Assembly (NCBI GenBank): GCA_964030475.1
Contig: CAXIPT010000001.1
Coordinates: forward strand, 23,914,471-23,978,470
Direction: 5' to 3'
DNA from: Tethya wilhelma
Taxonomy: Eukaryota > Porifera > Demospongiae > Tethyida > Tethyidae
DNA: 64,000 bases
Below are positions 53,045-64,000 of the stretch, piece by piece. The translations under genes and the position numbers were made by a program. Each line of letters begins with the position of its first letter. Within the stretch, counting starts at the first letter, position 1. The notes beneath the pieces are model-generated. The model did not search any database and was not told where the DNA came from. It saw nothing but the letters and a program-made list of their open reading frames with translations.

Positions 53045-53136
53045 TCAACTGACTTATTCGGCACCTCGGACGGGGCTAGGACTAGGGTTAGCGCTAGGGC
53101 AAGGGCCAGGGGTGAGGTGCCGGATAAGTCAGTTGA
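53045..53136. repeat. 23-bp inverted repeat pair
   Basis: TCAACTGACTTATTCGGCAC at 53045 is mirrored by GTGCCGGATAAGTCAGTTGA ending at 53136, with one mismatch over 23 bases and a GC-rich loop of 46 bases (GGGCTAGG/AGGGTTAG motifs). It is a small hairpin-forming element. Confidence 0.75.
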
Positions 53137-53295
53137 TCCCTGACTTTAATAGAATTGCCATGGCTTCTCAGTGATCGACTGAGAGCTGAGCTGTGGGTGA
53201 TTTGAAACGATTCAGTCACTTTATACTCAGCGGAACTCTGAGGCTTGCCGGTAGTTAGGTATGGTGGCCCTGAAGGACCTTTGCGATTTCTACTA

Positions 53296-53590
53296 AGCAA
53301 TTACCCCTAAGCGATTTTACCTAACTGCTAAGCGATTTTTACCTAACTGCTAAGCGATTTTGCCCTGTGTTGCTAAGCGATTTTTACCTAACTGCTAAGC
53401 GATTTTGCCACGGCGCTGCTAAGCGATTTTTACCTAACTGCTAAGCGATTTTGCTATGGCGCTGCTAAGCGATTTTTACCTAACTGCTAAGCGATTTTGT
53501 CATGTGCTGCTAAGCGATTTTGCCATGCGCAGCTAATGGATTTTTTACCTAACTGCTAAGCGATTTTAGCTAAATATCTACTAAGTGATT
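53296..53590 (+). repeat. CTAAGCGATTTT minisatellite
   Basis: CTAAGCGATTTT recurs more than a dozen times, alternating between a longer unit ending in TTACCTAACTG and one ending in GC(C/T)A(T/C)G-type linkers, a higher-order pattern of about 45-50 bp. There is no start, splice or coding pattern. Confidence 0.9.
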
Positions 53591-53672
53591 TTGCGATTTT
53601 TTTTACTGCGATGCGCTAAAAATTTCATAAAAATGACGAGGTTTTTATGGTAAGGGGTCGACAGCCTCGTTC

Positions 53673-53673
53673 N

Positions 53674-53711
<38 letters not shown>

Positions 53712-53731
53712 AAGAAAGAGAGAGAGAGAGA
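53673..53731 (+). repeat. Contig join and (GA)n tract
   Basis: A single N at 53673 abuts a GA tract. The sequence left of it may not be truly adjacent to the Calx-beta gene to the right, so additional 3' exons of gene B could be missing. Confidence 0.8.
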
Positions 53732-53794
53732 GGAAGTATGCATGATACACAACACTACACTAGCTTAATTTGTGCATAAATATAGTATCCACAT

Positions 53795-56700
53795 TCAATC
53801 ACTTCTAATAATGGGTACACCCCTACCATCATTGTCACTAATCTCAATCGTAGTGCTCTCAGGGTCAATGGTAACTCTAGGAGCGTCTTCTATCACAGCT
53901 CCTTCTTCCACGATGCCTTCAAGACGACCGGTCAACTCCTCCGTGACTTCAAACAAGTCATCAGAGAACACAGTGATGTCTAGACAAGCTCGACGCTGAC
54001 CAGTTGGGATGATATAGTCTTCAAACGGTTCTTGGTAATCAGTGCCAGCTGCGGAAAGATTATTTGGACATAGCAGATGTCACACTATAAAAATTATTTA
54101 GAAAAACTTTCACTGTCTATAATATTTCATGGTTTGAGAAAAACAGTAAAAAAAAATTATGATTATGAAATAACTGAACATTATCAGTGACTTGTTCCTA
54201 GTCCATGTATGCAGGAGTGCAATATCATAAATTCGGAATTAAACTTGTTGTGGTATCATTAATTTTCATTTTTGTCTTTTTTGGGTTTCACACATGACAA
54301 TTTTGCATAAATTAGCGAAATAATCATACCGAAATTATATATGCACGTATATGTGTGTGGGGGGGTTCTGATTTACTTAGAGAAATCAGTAGAACTACAG
54401 CTCTAAGCTCTAGCTAGAGTGTACATCGTACCTGATGCTGTGACAGGATTCCATGAAGGTCGTACTCTCAGGTCAAATCCCAGAGTGCCACTTGTCAACA
54501 CGATGCAAACAGATTCGGGGCTATTGCCAGACGAGGGCTCTCTAAACAAGTAACTCTCCCTCTCAAATCCAATGGTTATTGCTGCATACGTACACACATA
54601 GTGAGGATATAATTTTCACTTTAAAAATATTTAAAGCTTTTTTTATATTTTCCTACTAAAAAAGTGAAATAATTATAACTAAAAAAGCTTCATTACATTC
54701 TTATTTTTATTTATTTTTTCTGACATACCATCATTATCATTGATGGTGCCAGTAGCCACATCATCTCCAATGGTAACAGCTGTGCTACCAGCAGGCAAGG
54801 TGAGCACTGCTTCAAACTGTTCCATGTTCTCGTAAATCTGGTCATTGGTAATCATCACTTGAACTGTTTGTTGATCCTCCCCAGGGGCAAAGGTCACTGT
54901 CTGTGATGTGACAGCAGTGTAGTCCTGTGAAGCTATAGGAGAGTGAAAGAGAAAAACGTAATGGCTTGATTGAATCAACAGCAACAGCAAAGAAACTTAT
55001 GAACAGAAGAGAGAAATTGTTGTCGTTGGTATTTCATTCTATATGTCTTATATATAGTTGTTTATTGTTGTGGTTATATGTATTATGTTGCTGTTGTCTT
55101 CGTTTTATCTTTTGTTTTGTAACGCAAAATCTAGAGAAATTCGTGCAAACACAACAAGCAACGTTGCTTACCAGTAGCTGTTCCATCTCTAGTGCTGAAG
55201 AGGACCTCAATAGGTCGAGCAGAGATGGTGCGAAGGACTATGGTAAAGGTGATGGTCCCATCTCCCTCATTAGCTGATACCGTGATAGGGTCGAACTCCA
55301 CGAGAACATCTGGAGGAGGAGAGAGCGATTAGGATTGTAGTTAACTAGTTATTCAGTAGATATACACTTACAAAGATCAAGCTTAAAATTATAGTTGTAA
55401 ATGTAGTTAAATGGAGCACATGCATGATATGTTTTATTAACACTACTAATCTATTCATGCAAGTTTTAGCCTCGTATGTATATTATCCAGGCTTTTCCTT
55501 CAACCTCTCTTAAATTACTTTATAGTGTCAGCTCTCTCCTTCAACCTTACACCAACAAAGTGTGAGAGCCTGGGTATGAGGCCAGCATCTTTTATAGTCT
55601 TGCAATATTTACAAGCAAAACATGCACAATAAAACAAACAAAAAAAATGACTACTATAATTATACCTGAAGTGTCAATGATTTCAATGGTGGCGGTGTCC
55701 ACTCCAATGGTTGCTCCTTGAGAAGGATTAAACAGCTCCACAGTGAACTCTTCGGATAGCTCTCCGATTGGATCAGAATTAGTCCCCACCTCTACCAGCT
55801 GTTCAGTGACCCCAGGTTCGAAAGAGACAGTGCGACTAGTAATGGTGTCATAATCACCAGGAGCTGTAAGAAAAGAAAGTCAGATCTCAAAGTAGAATGT
55901 TTTTAAAATTGAACATGTCACCTATATATCAGGTTTTCTAGTAATGGTAAAAAAAAATTAGAAGAAATAAAAAGCTTTCCGGTTCTCTGATAATAGTATC
56001 ATGACATATCAAAATTACATAGTTAATGTTTCAAAATAGCCTCATTCCCAGGCCTTCTTCATGCTGCTATTATGGATTTATTAAATTGACAATTTTTAAT
56101 GTGTCTGGTAAAAATCGTCACCATAATCAATAGCAGCACGCAGAAGGCCTGGGAACAAGGCTACTTTAAAAATGAACATCTCATTAAATCTTACCAACTG
56201 CCGTGCCATCCACAGTCCCCAAGTTGACAGTCACGGGAATAGCAGCAGCTGCCGAGAGCACCACTCTCACGTTGGCCAAAGAACCCTCGTTGACGGAGTA
56301 CTCATCGGGATCAAATCCAACAGTCACTTCTACAGTAATAGTATGCATGAGTGTAATGCAACAGTGATCCATGTGGTGATACAGTCAGGTTCAAAATAAT
56401 TACAATGTGATATCTTGTATAGTGGCTTCAACTAACTATCATACAATGTCATTATGTCATATAATACTGCATAGCACACAATATTGACAGGAATATATAA
56501 AATTTGGCAAAATGTCCAAAATTTCAAGATTAGTGGATTTTATTTGGCAGTATATAGCGCATGCACCAATACATGCATTATGTACGTGCTGTGCAAAAAT
56601 GACTGCTTGACAGATTTAGTCCTTACAAAAACCACCAATCTGCCAAATTTTTCATGCTATAAAATATTCTTTTTTACTGTGAAACTAACATGCAATCATA

Positions 56701-56982
56701 TATTATAATTGTGAGATATCTTATGGTAACTTCAAAAGTTGTTGAAACTGACCATCATCATCTATAATGGTAGCCACTGCTGTTGGTACTGTGATTGTGA
56801 CTCTACCACTGCCGCCGTCAGCCTGTGTGAGAACTGCTTCAAAGGTTTCATCTCCTTCTAGTATTGTGTCTGGAAGGGTTGGAACCAACACAGTGACAAC
56901 AGACACACCGGGTGCAAAGGTCAGAAGTGAAGATGAAGTTAGGTAATCCACAGGAGCTGTTAGAGAAGAGAGAGAGAGGGGG

Positions 56983-57054
<72 letters not shown>

Positions 57055-57055
57055 N

Positions 57056-57106
<51 letters not shown>

Positions 57107-59334
57107 TTTGTTTATAAACAATTTGATAATAAATACTAACTACATTAGTGTATCAAACTTTTAACCAAACACAAATTTTTGAAGGAAACTGTGTCACTAC
57201 ACAGGTGCTGTTTTGTTACACAAAATAAAATGAATGAAGTTTTGTGATGTTTTTGGTTGACAAACGCACAATACACAATCATACATATAGTATCCGGAAT
57301 ATGGTACCCAGACCGCGCTAGAAACAAAACAAAAAACGTCACAATGGGTCCTAAAACATCATGAACGTAACACATGTTATATTTTTTAGTAACAAAACAG
57401 CTAGCGGTTATGTAGTGACACGTAAACAAAAGCAAAGGGAAGCAACATGATGAGTTCATACCTGTAGCTGTTCCGTCTCTGGTGTTCAGTTGTACCTCCA
57501 CATCTGTTGTTGATTCTCCTTGCAGTACAACTCTCAAGGTGATCAACCCTCCTTCAGTGGCGCTATACTCATCGGGATCAAACCCAACAGATACACCTAA
57601 GATGTGGGATTACAGAGAATCACTTGCTAGTCATCACACATGCACAGTATACTGCTTAATTTACTTTCCAAGAACTGGAAGTACATGTTTACCAACAATG
57701 TTTCTAAATAACCCTCACAGATTGTACGTGTGTACACATACACATGTTCATGTAGATCTAAAGATTCTTTCTAATAGTTTTTCATGTACTCATGTGATAC
57801 ATACTTTTTACTAATAAAATCCTTTTATACAAAAATATTATTCAATTTGCTGGCATACTGTAAACATTTAGCAGTACATTGATGTTATCAATGGCTCACT
57901 GTCATCGTCCTCAATAGTGGCAGTAGCTCGGTCTTCTCCCAGCTCAACTCCCTGGCTGCCCGGAGGGAGAGAGAGAACTCCAAAGAAGATCTCTGCACCT
58001 TCACGGACGTTGTCGTTGGTTATGACTACATCCACAGTCTGTTGAGAGTCACTGGGAGCAAATGTGACCAAGACTCCTGGTTGGCTGGTGTAGTCAGCAG
58101 AACCTACATGTACATAAACAGTAACATGTAGTGAGAATTGACCTACACAATGCTATAGTACAAGCATGAGTCACATTTTATTCACAGTAAAAAGCTAACC
58201 ACGTACAACACATCATGTACACTCAAAATCTAAGTTTGTAAAGTATATACATGTAGCAATAATTATGTCAACTGGTCAGTTGTTGGGTAAGTTTTAGTGT
58301 ACATGTAGCCTTGTGAACTCCCCACACTTAGCAAAACGCAAAGCAGGGAAGGTTTATAAGTCTACGTTTACATCTTTAAGTCTACATGGTTTATAAGTCT
58401 GCATTTAGCGTACATGACATGTATATGATCCTCTATTGCAACGTACCATGCATGATGTTAATTGGTGTATATGTACACACAGGATCTAACCACATTGCAA
58501 ATGTGCACTAACCTATAGCTGTGGCAGTTCCATCCTCAGTTGAAAACATCACACTGACGGTTCTTGTTGTCTGTGTCCTCCTCACAATGGTGAACGTCAC
58601 CCTCACGTTATCTCCTTCCACCACAGAGTATGTGACTGGATCAAACTCCACCAACACATCTGAATGGTGCAGTATACATAGTAGTTAGATCATAACAAAA
58701 CTCAGGCTATGTAGACCAGGAAGTTTGTTTTTGAGAATTTAAACTTTTTGCCTACAATATGATTTCTCGATTTCCATTGTTAAAAAGATGATCTGGTAAA
58801 GATCACGATACAAACAAATTTTCACTGCATTTAATGATTCATGGCAAAGATAAAAACATGAAATGATGAAGATAAACATTTCTGGATCTAAGGTCCATAA
58901 AGGTAGGCCTTGGAATGCTCTTATCATTCACTGTGTTTAATACATACAGGGGTTCTAGGCAGAGAAATAAAAGTTTGATTTCTTGGCCCAAAGTCGATAT
59001 TGAAACCTGACTAGTAAAGTATAATAATACCATCAGAATGCATGATGAAAATACTTTAACAAAATCTTTTTCCAACCTAAGGTATAACAGATGAATGCTC
59101 TTACTTGTGTTGTCATTAATGTTCACAGTAGCTATGTCCACACCAATGGTAGCTCCAGGGGAGGGTGAGGATAGAATGGCTGTGAAGGACTCTGTGTCTT
59201 CAGCCTCTTGGTCTTGAATGGTAAAAACTTGTACAATCTGTTCTGACCTTCCTGGTAAGAAGGTTAGAGTTCTTGATTCAGTGTTGTAGTCACTGGAAGC
59301 TGTATGAAAGTGTGAGTGTGTGGTTGAATTATTA

Positions 59335-59373
<39 letters not shown>

Positions 59374-60568
59374 TGTGTGTGTGTGCGTGTGCCTGTAATC
59401 AACCTCTAGCAGTCTGATCTTGTGTCTGAAAATTCACTGTGACTTGAAATGCTGCACTCCCAGAGAGCACTACCCTGATATCAGCAGGCAACCCTTCATT
59501 CACATTATAAACATCAGGATCAAATCCAACAGTCACCTCTGTATGTGCATGTGTATGGAGGGGATAATATCAATGATATTTGCTATCTCAACAAAGTGGG
59601 AAAAAGAACAACAAAACTGACAACAAAACAAAAACAAAAACAAACACAAACACAAAACAAACACAAACAAACACAAACACAGACACAAACACAAACACAA
59701 AAACAAACACAAACACAAACACAAACACAAACACAAACACAAACACAAACACAAACACAAACACAAACACAAAAACAGACACAAACACAAACACAAAAAC
59801 AAACACAATCACAATCACAAACACAAACACAAACACAAATACAAACACAAATACAAACACAAAAACAAAAACAAAAACAAAACAACAAATAACAAACAAA
59901 CAGTCCATCTACAGTACAATCTCACCATCTTCATCAGTGATCGTAATGTCGGCAATATCGGGTTGAATACGAACTCTAGTGAACTGCTGGCCAAAAGGAA
60001 ACGTCAACTGAGCACGAAACCTCTCCTCAATTTCAGCGACATTGTCATTGATGATGTTCACCGTGACACACTGCTCCCTGGAGTTGAGAAGATTGAACTG
60101 CAGAGCTCTGTTGTTTACTGGTATGAAATCATCAGTATCTGTGGATGGAATAAATCAGCTGACCCATAATTTAAACTGCACACACTGTCTGCTAAGGCCT
60201 AAAGGAGGTTCACAATATATTGTGCTGCATTGCATATAATTTTACATTTCGCAATTCAACACAATATGACACGCTGATGCAGTAAAAAAAATTGTCTTAA
60301 CATACATTTAATACATTGCGTTCCCGAATATCCCTGCGCAAATAATTTTTTATTTGACAAAAAGGAAAATATTGTGAGCCTGGCTTAACTTTCCCATACC
60401 TGAAGCTTCTCCTGGTAGTGTAACAGTATCAAAGGTCACTTCAAATGAAATAGCTGCTGAATCATCAGGAAATGGCAGTGGAGATAAAATGGCAGCACAA
60501 ATTTCCACCATTTCTAATTCTTCTTGAACAGTGAGAGAAGTTTCTGTGAATCCAACCACCACCTCTGT

Positions 60569-60619
<51 letters not shown>

Positions 60620-63580
60620 TACACACATTAAAAGAATTAAAAAAGAAGAGAGAAATAGCATAAGTTATTCATTTATCACATGCATCACAATGGCACACCA
60701 TCTAGATCGGTAATGAAGACATTCGTGGTCGGATATGTGCCAGACAGGATACTGGGAGGCTGAGGAGATAACCTAGCAGCAGATGGACGAAAGATCCTCA
60801 GAGTGAACCCTTCCTCATTCTCCACCTGCTGATCAGCTAGAACTGTCAGACTGAGAGGTTGTTCATCTGTACCAGGGGGGTACGTCAACAGGATCCCGTT
60901 TTGAAGATTGAAATCTTGATTAAGGATTGCCTCGTCAAGGTTTTGAGTGAATGAAGTTATGTTGATTTCAACAATGTGTTCGATTTCCGATTCAGTCTCG
61001 CGAAGAACAACAATGGTACCGGGGATATCACTGGACTGTTCTGTAAACCTGTAATCAGGCTCTTGAAAGCTGAAGCTAGTAGCTATAGAATGAGAGAGAA
61101 ACAGAGTATAGTTATCAACATATGTACACACAGTCACACACAAATTAAAGAATATTTCTCATGCAGACCAGTTCCATCTTTTTAGTAATACACAACAAAT
61201 GGTCATCATATGACTGACTACTTACTATCATCGTCTGCTATTCGTCCCAAAGTGATCTGAGACACCTCTCTGTCAACAAGATCCGGAAACTCTGCTCCTT
61301 CCTCTTCTACTACGATAACAGCTAGAAAGCCTTCCTCGAGAACCTCATCGATGTTATCGTCTTCTATCGGCATGACAACCTGTACTTGGGTGAGACCAGG
61401 TGGAACAGTCACCGTGATTGGAGCCTTACTGAAATCAATGTCTGCAGGACACAGAAGATAAAGATACAAACACATTATCAGTCAAGAAAATTCAACAATT
61501 CCAATCTAAAGAAGCCCTACCAATGCCCACTTAGGTAAATGTAAAGTGAATTGGCAAAGGGACGAGCCATTCAGATGCCTAGTGTTCGAGAACTACCGTA
61601 TACCGCTTAATTTTTGTGGTACTTAACTTTCGCAGTTTTCGCGGATCGAACGTTATCCGCGAAAATTGTTCAACGAAAAATTGCGTGCTCATATGCGTGC
61701 GCACACGAATGATATCAATCCGCGAAACTTCTTCAACGAAAATCTGCAATAGCGCAATCTGCGAAAATTAAGTAACCTCGAAAATTAAGCGGTATACAGT
61801 AGGGGTAGCATTTACACATGATACAATGGAACAATGTTACATTTCCTCACCTTCAGCTGGATCAGGGAGGTTTGGAGGAAGGCCCAGTCCGAATTCGCTC
61901 TGAACTTCAGAATAGGTGCGAGGAAATACGTTGACCGTTATGCTTCGAGCGAGTGTCACGTTGGGTTGGATCAATCCGACAATCTGTCTTGTGGGTTCAC
62001 TTGCTCTGTAATCACTCTCAGTCCACCTGAGAGACACAACTGAAGAGAGAGAAGAGAGAGAGAAAAATGACAATAATGTTCGGCCAAAATATTATTCCTT
62101 TAAAAATGGGCTGATCCTGGAAATACAATCAAAAGAACAGGGAGAACAAGCGCTTTCCAATGGTGGTTGAAATTTTAAAATCTGTTTGATATTTAGAAAG
62201 CTATTCAATTTTTTCAAGAGGCATTCTCAAACCATGGACTTTAATCCATAGGAGTCAGAACTCAAGAAAACAGACATAGAGAGACTACACTTGAGAGACA
62301 GATGTACCAGCTACACTATGTAAACATGTAACGATTGAAATCGACTATTCTTCTTCGAATCACTATACACGTACATGTGCTGTCAATGATGGTGACAGTC
62401 AACTCATCCCTCAAGAAAACTCCTGCTGGGAAGATTCCTAGAGTTACCGACAACCCGAGGGTAAAGGTTTCGTCTCCCTCCTGACTGATCTGGTCACCAT
62501 TGCCTTGTAGAGAAACAGTACCAGAGAATGTAGCTCGTATATTGAGTATGCCAGAACTAGGAGAATTGTAGTCGTCCACAACTGTACAATTAAAAATGTA
62601 AAAATAGTGATACGAACAAGACCATGTAGTTCAAGGGAATTTAATAAGTTTTGTAAGATACTGAGAGACAAAATTTTACTAAAGTTATAATTATTTGCAT
62701 TGACTTGAGCCCCGTAAGTAGATTATATATGCTTTAAAGTAGTCACAGTACTTAATGTTTGAGACAGACACAGAGATTTTGACTGGTAAAGGGCAGTTAT
62801 AGGCACTAACGGAATCTATCTTTGAAATTTGCTATTAATTATTTTAATGGTACTTGAAGTATTGAAATTTACCGGTAGATATATGGTCAAGTTATAGCGA
62901 GAAAACAAAGGCTCAAGTGAACACAAGTAGATATTAAATAATACCAGTAGCTGTTCCCCTCTGAAGATCTTGAACTTGAAGAAACACTACTGTGAAGGTA
63001 GGCTTTCCTTTTACAATACCCACACTAGTCTGCACTAGTTTCCCCGTCTCTTCTAAAGTGAAGGTAGTACTCTCCCATCCAATGACTGCATGTAGCAAGA
63101 GAAAATGTAGAGGCATAAAAAATATACATGGCACGAGTATTGCATATTTGAATGGTATCAGATTGTATTTATGCAAATAATTAAGGATCAATCGGCAAGT
63201 TTGATCGATAACAAATCAAACCACTAGATACCTAAATTCTCAATCTTTCACCACTTATCTGGAAGGAGTAGGGGGAGGGGGGGGGGTATTAGTACCAGTA
63301 CTATCCGAACACAATCAACTCATACTAATCTGTGCATTACTGACCCGTAATCATTTCATAAATCAGTTACAATTAAGTAAATCAAATGTGACCTGTTCAT
63401 TTCATAACGTACCAGCACAAGGATTACATGATCCATCCGTTCCCATATAGGCGAGGGGTTCGTCTGCAATACAACAGTCTCTAGAGTTTGAAATGAGATT
63501 GGAATCAGTCAGAGGTGCTCCGGAACAATCCACAGTGCTATAGCAACCACTGATGGGACCACCTGGATCCTGACATAATC
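53795..63580 (-). CDS. Calx-beta repeat secreted protein B (10 repeats, 5' exon outside window)
   Basis: Twenty exons, all phase 1: 63580-63413 (Cys-rich module), 63085-62945, 62581-62375, 62039-61851, 61441-61226, 61082-60699, 60564-60400, 60138-59926, 59538-59404, 59299-59105, 58659-58513, 58103-57900, 57596-57462, 56956-56753, 56329-56195, 55863-55666, 55309-55172, 54932-54729, 54581-54432 and 54048-53827. Ten Calx-beta domains result; nine use two exons and one (61082-60699) a single exon. Domains 1-4 are diverged; 5-9 match gene A one to one, exon lengths included. The last exon either ends at a GTAGGG donor or reads into TGA at 53795. The signal-peptide exon is not seen up to 64000; in gene A it lies 680 bp upstream of the module. 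No membrane span is visible. A secreted, calcium-dependent matrix or adhesion role is inferred. Confidence 0.85.
55469..55586. repeat. AGCCTCG...GAGGC inverted-repeat remnant
   Basis: AGCCTCGTATGTATATTATCCAGG at the left is mirrored by CCTGGGTATGAGGC at the right, within an intron of gene B. It relates to the AGCCTC(G/A)TTCCCAGG ends at 56037 and about 63727. Confidence 0.5.
56037..56163. mobile_element. 127-bp MITE with TAGCCTCATTCCCAGGCCTT ends
   Basis: TAGCCTCATTCCCAGGCCTT and GCTGCTATTATGG at the left are mirrored by AAGGCCTGGGAACAAGGCTA and CCATAATCAATAGCAGC at the right; arms are about 42 bp. It lies in an intron of gene B. Confidence 0.8.
56972..57103 (+). repeat. (GA)n microsatellite with contig join
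   Basis: Over 60 GA units with a single N at 57055, inside an intron of gene B. The length is uncertain. Confidence 0.95.
59339..59392 (+). repeat. (GT)n microsatellite
   Basis: An imperfect GT tract in the gene B intron that corresponds to the CT/CA tract of gene A at 45261-45321. Confidence 0.9.
59617..59895 (+). repeat. (ACAAAC)n hexanucleotide tract
   Basis: About 45 units of ACAAAC with AAAACA and CAGACA variants in an intron of gene B. It opens long low-complexity frames on both strands (KTNTNT, TQTQ, VFVF, CVCV). All are artefacts of the repeat. Confidence 0.95.
60570..60617 (+). repeat. (GA)n microsatellite
   Basis: A GA tract directly upstream of the exon at 60564 on the minus strand, where it forms a CT-rich tract next to the splice acceptor and may serve as its pyrimidine tract. 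Confidence 0.85.
61594..61800. mobile_element. MITE with TACCGCTTAATTTT inverted repeats
   Basis: TACCGTATACCGCTTAATTTT at the left is mirrored by AAAATTAAGCGGTATACAGTA at the right. The interior has TTTCGCGG/CCGCGAAA motifs like the elements at 8104 and 18540. It lies in an intron of gene B. Confidence 0.8.
62103..62255 (-). repeat. Interspersed repeat, copy 3 of 3 (inverted)
   Basis: The inverse of the family at 2945 and 7388: GGTTTGAGAATGCC, CCACCATTGGAAAGCGCTTG and CTGTTCTTTTGATTG when read on the minus strand. It lies in an intron of gene B. Confidence 0.6.
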
Positions 63581-64000
63581 CTGTACAGACACCAAACACA
63601 CAAATGCATAATTCAAAGATCAAACTTTGACGGTACCATAACCTCATCCCTTTTCACTTCCCTTCCTCCCTCCCTTTCTTTCATTGTACTCTATAAATTA
63701 AGGCCTGGAAACAAGAAACTAACTCTAGCCTCATTCCCAGCTTAAGAGAGAGAAGCCTGCACGGCAAAGAGGCTAAGTGTAATGATTACAAAATTGGATT
63801 GAAATGGTATTGCGTTGTAACACTGGAACCGCAATTATGGTTGTTAATGGACCACACTGGAATGGGTTAGCCTATGATGTGTGCACTGAGACAACCATGA
63901 CCTGCAACTATTCATTCAAACTTGGAAAGTCTATATGGGCAGCTGGTGACCAGATGTAGTTGAAGTCAAGGAAGGTCTACCAAGTGACCACAAGGTCTCT
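63581..64000. other. Upstream intron of gene B, no signal-peptide exon found
   Basis: It contains a pyrimidine-rich stretch and an AGCCTCATTCCCAG MITE remnant near 63727. No ATG-led hydrophobic exon followed by a phase-1 donor was found, so exon 1 likely lies beyond the window. Confidence 0.45.

Noticed and set aside
59545..59966. Long frames on both strands (K/N/T-rich, Q/T-rich, V/F-rich, C/V-rich)
   Set aside because: All are produced by the ACAAAC hexanucleotide tract inside an intron of Calx-beta gene B; none has start context or coding composition.
43969..63580. Calling genes A and B sponge aggregation factor genes outright
   Set aside because: Calx-beta repeats fit, but no Wreath or von Willebrand D domain is visible in the window, so only a loose relation is stated.

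Overview
The window looks like animal DNA, most likely from a demosponge. It is AT-rich, with short phase-1 introns, GT/AG splice sites, many short inverted-repeat transposons and microsatellites. The gene content also points to a sponge: Calx-beta extracellular proteins, a short-chain (spongin-type) collagen, metazoan RNF11 and FCHO sequences, and intronless iduronate-2-sulfatase copies. The compact style and families recall Amphimedon, but the species is an inference. Six single N characters (10706, 23324, 48165, 49530, 53673, 57055) mark contig joins.

Layout. 1-12 kb: an intact single-exon PI-PLC X-domain gene (537-1727), four C-terminal exons of an FCHO-type endocytic adaptor (2721-4320), two exons of a conserved multi-pass membrane family on the minus strand (5188-5976), then repeats. 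12-17 kb: an intronless AIG1/IMAP-type GTPase (12033-13376, minus), followed by a scrambled block of broken copies: RNF11 last-exon fragments in both orientations, FCHO F-BAR exons and FCHO C-terminal exons with indels. 17-29 kb: repeat-rich DNA dominated by a roughly 1-kb foldback element, plus two intronless paralogues of a bacterial-looking family that resembles RhiA (21378-22001 and 29063-29785, both minus). 30.8-37.5 kb: a spliced RNF11 orthologue on the minus strand, reconstructed from three exons. 38.1-43.2 kb: three tandem iduronate-2-sulfatase-like genes on the plus strand; the middle one is broken by a 22-base deletion and a stop codon.

44-64 kb: two long paralogous Calx-beta genes in tail-to-tail orientation, an inverted duplication. 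The left gene (plus strand) starts at 43969, has five Calx-beta repeats, a 4-base frameshift, a duplicated exon and a short-chain collagen gene lodged between the exon copies. The right gene (minus strand) shows a cysteine-rich module and ten Calx-beta repeats over 20 exons; its signal-peptide exon should lie beyond 64000. Both encode secreted, repeat-built, probably calcium-binding matrix or adhesion proteins, as in sponge aggregation factors, though I see no aggregation-factor-specific Wreath domain.

Several lesions are 1-bp indels in homopolymers, so some apparent pseudogenes may be assembly errors. The most interesting signals are the foldback element family, which carries a CACGTG box and a TGCGCATGCGCA palindrome in nearly every full copy; the RhiA-like gene pair; the convergent Calx-beta pair with its undescribed cysteine module; and the three sulfatases sharing a promoter-proximal E-box module.
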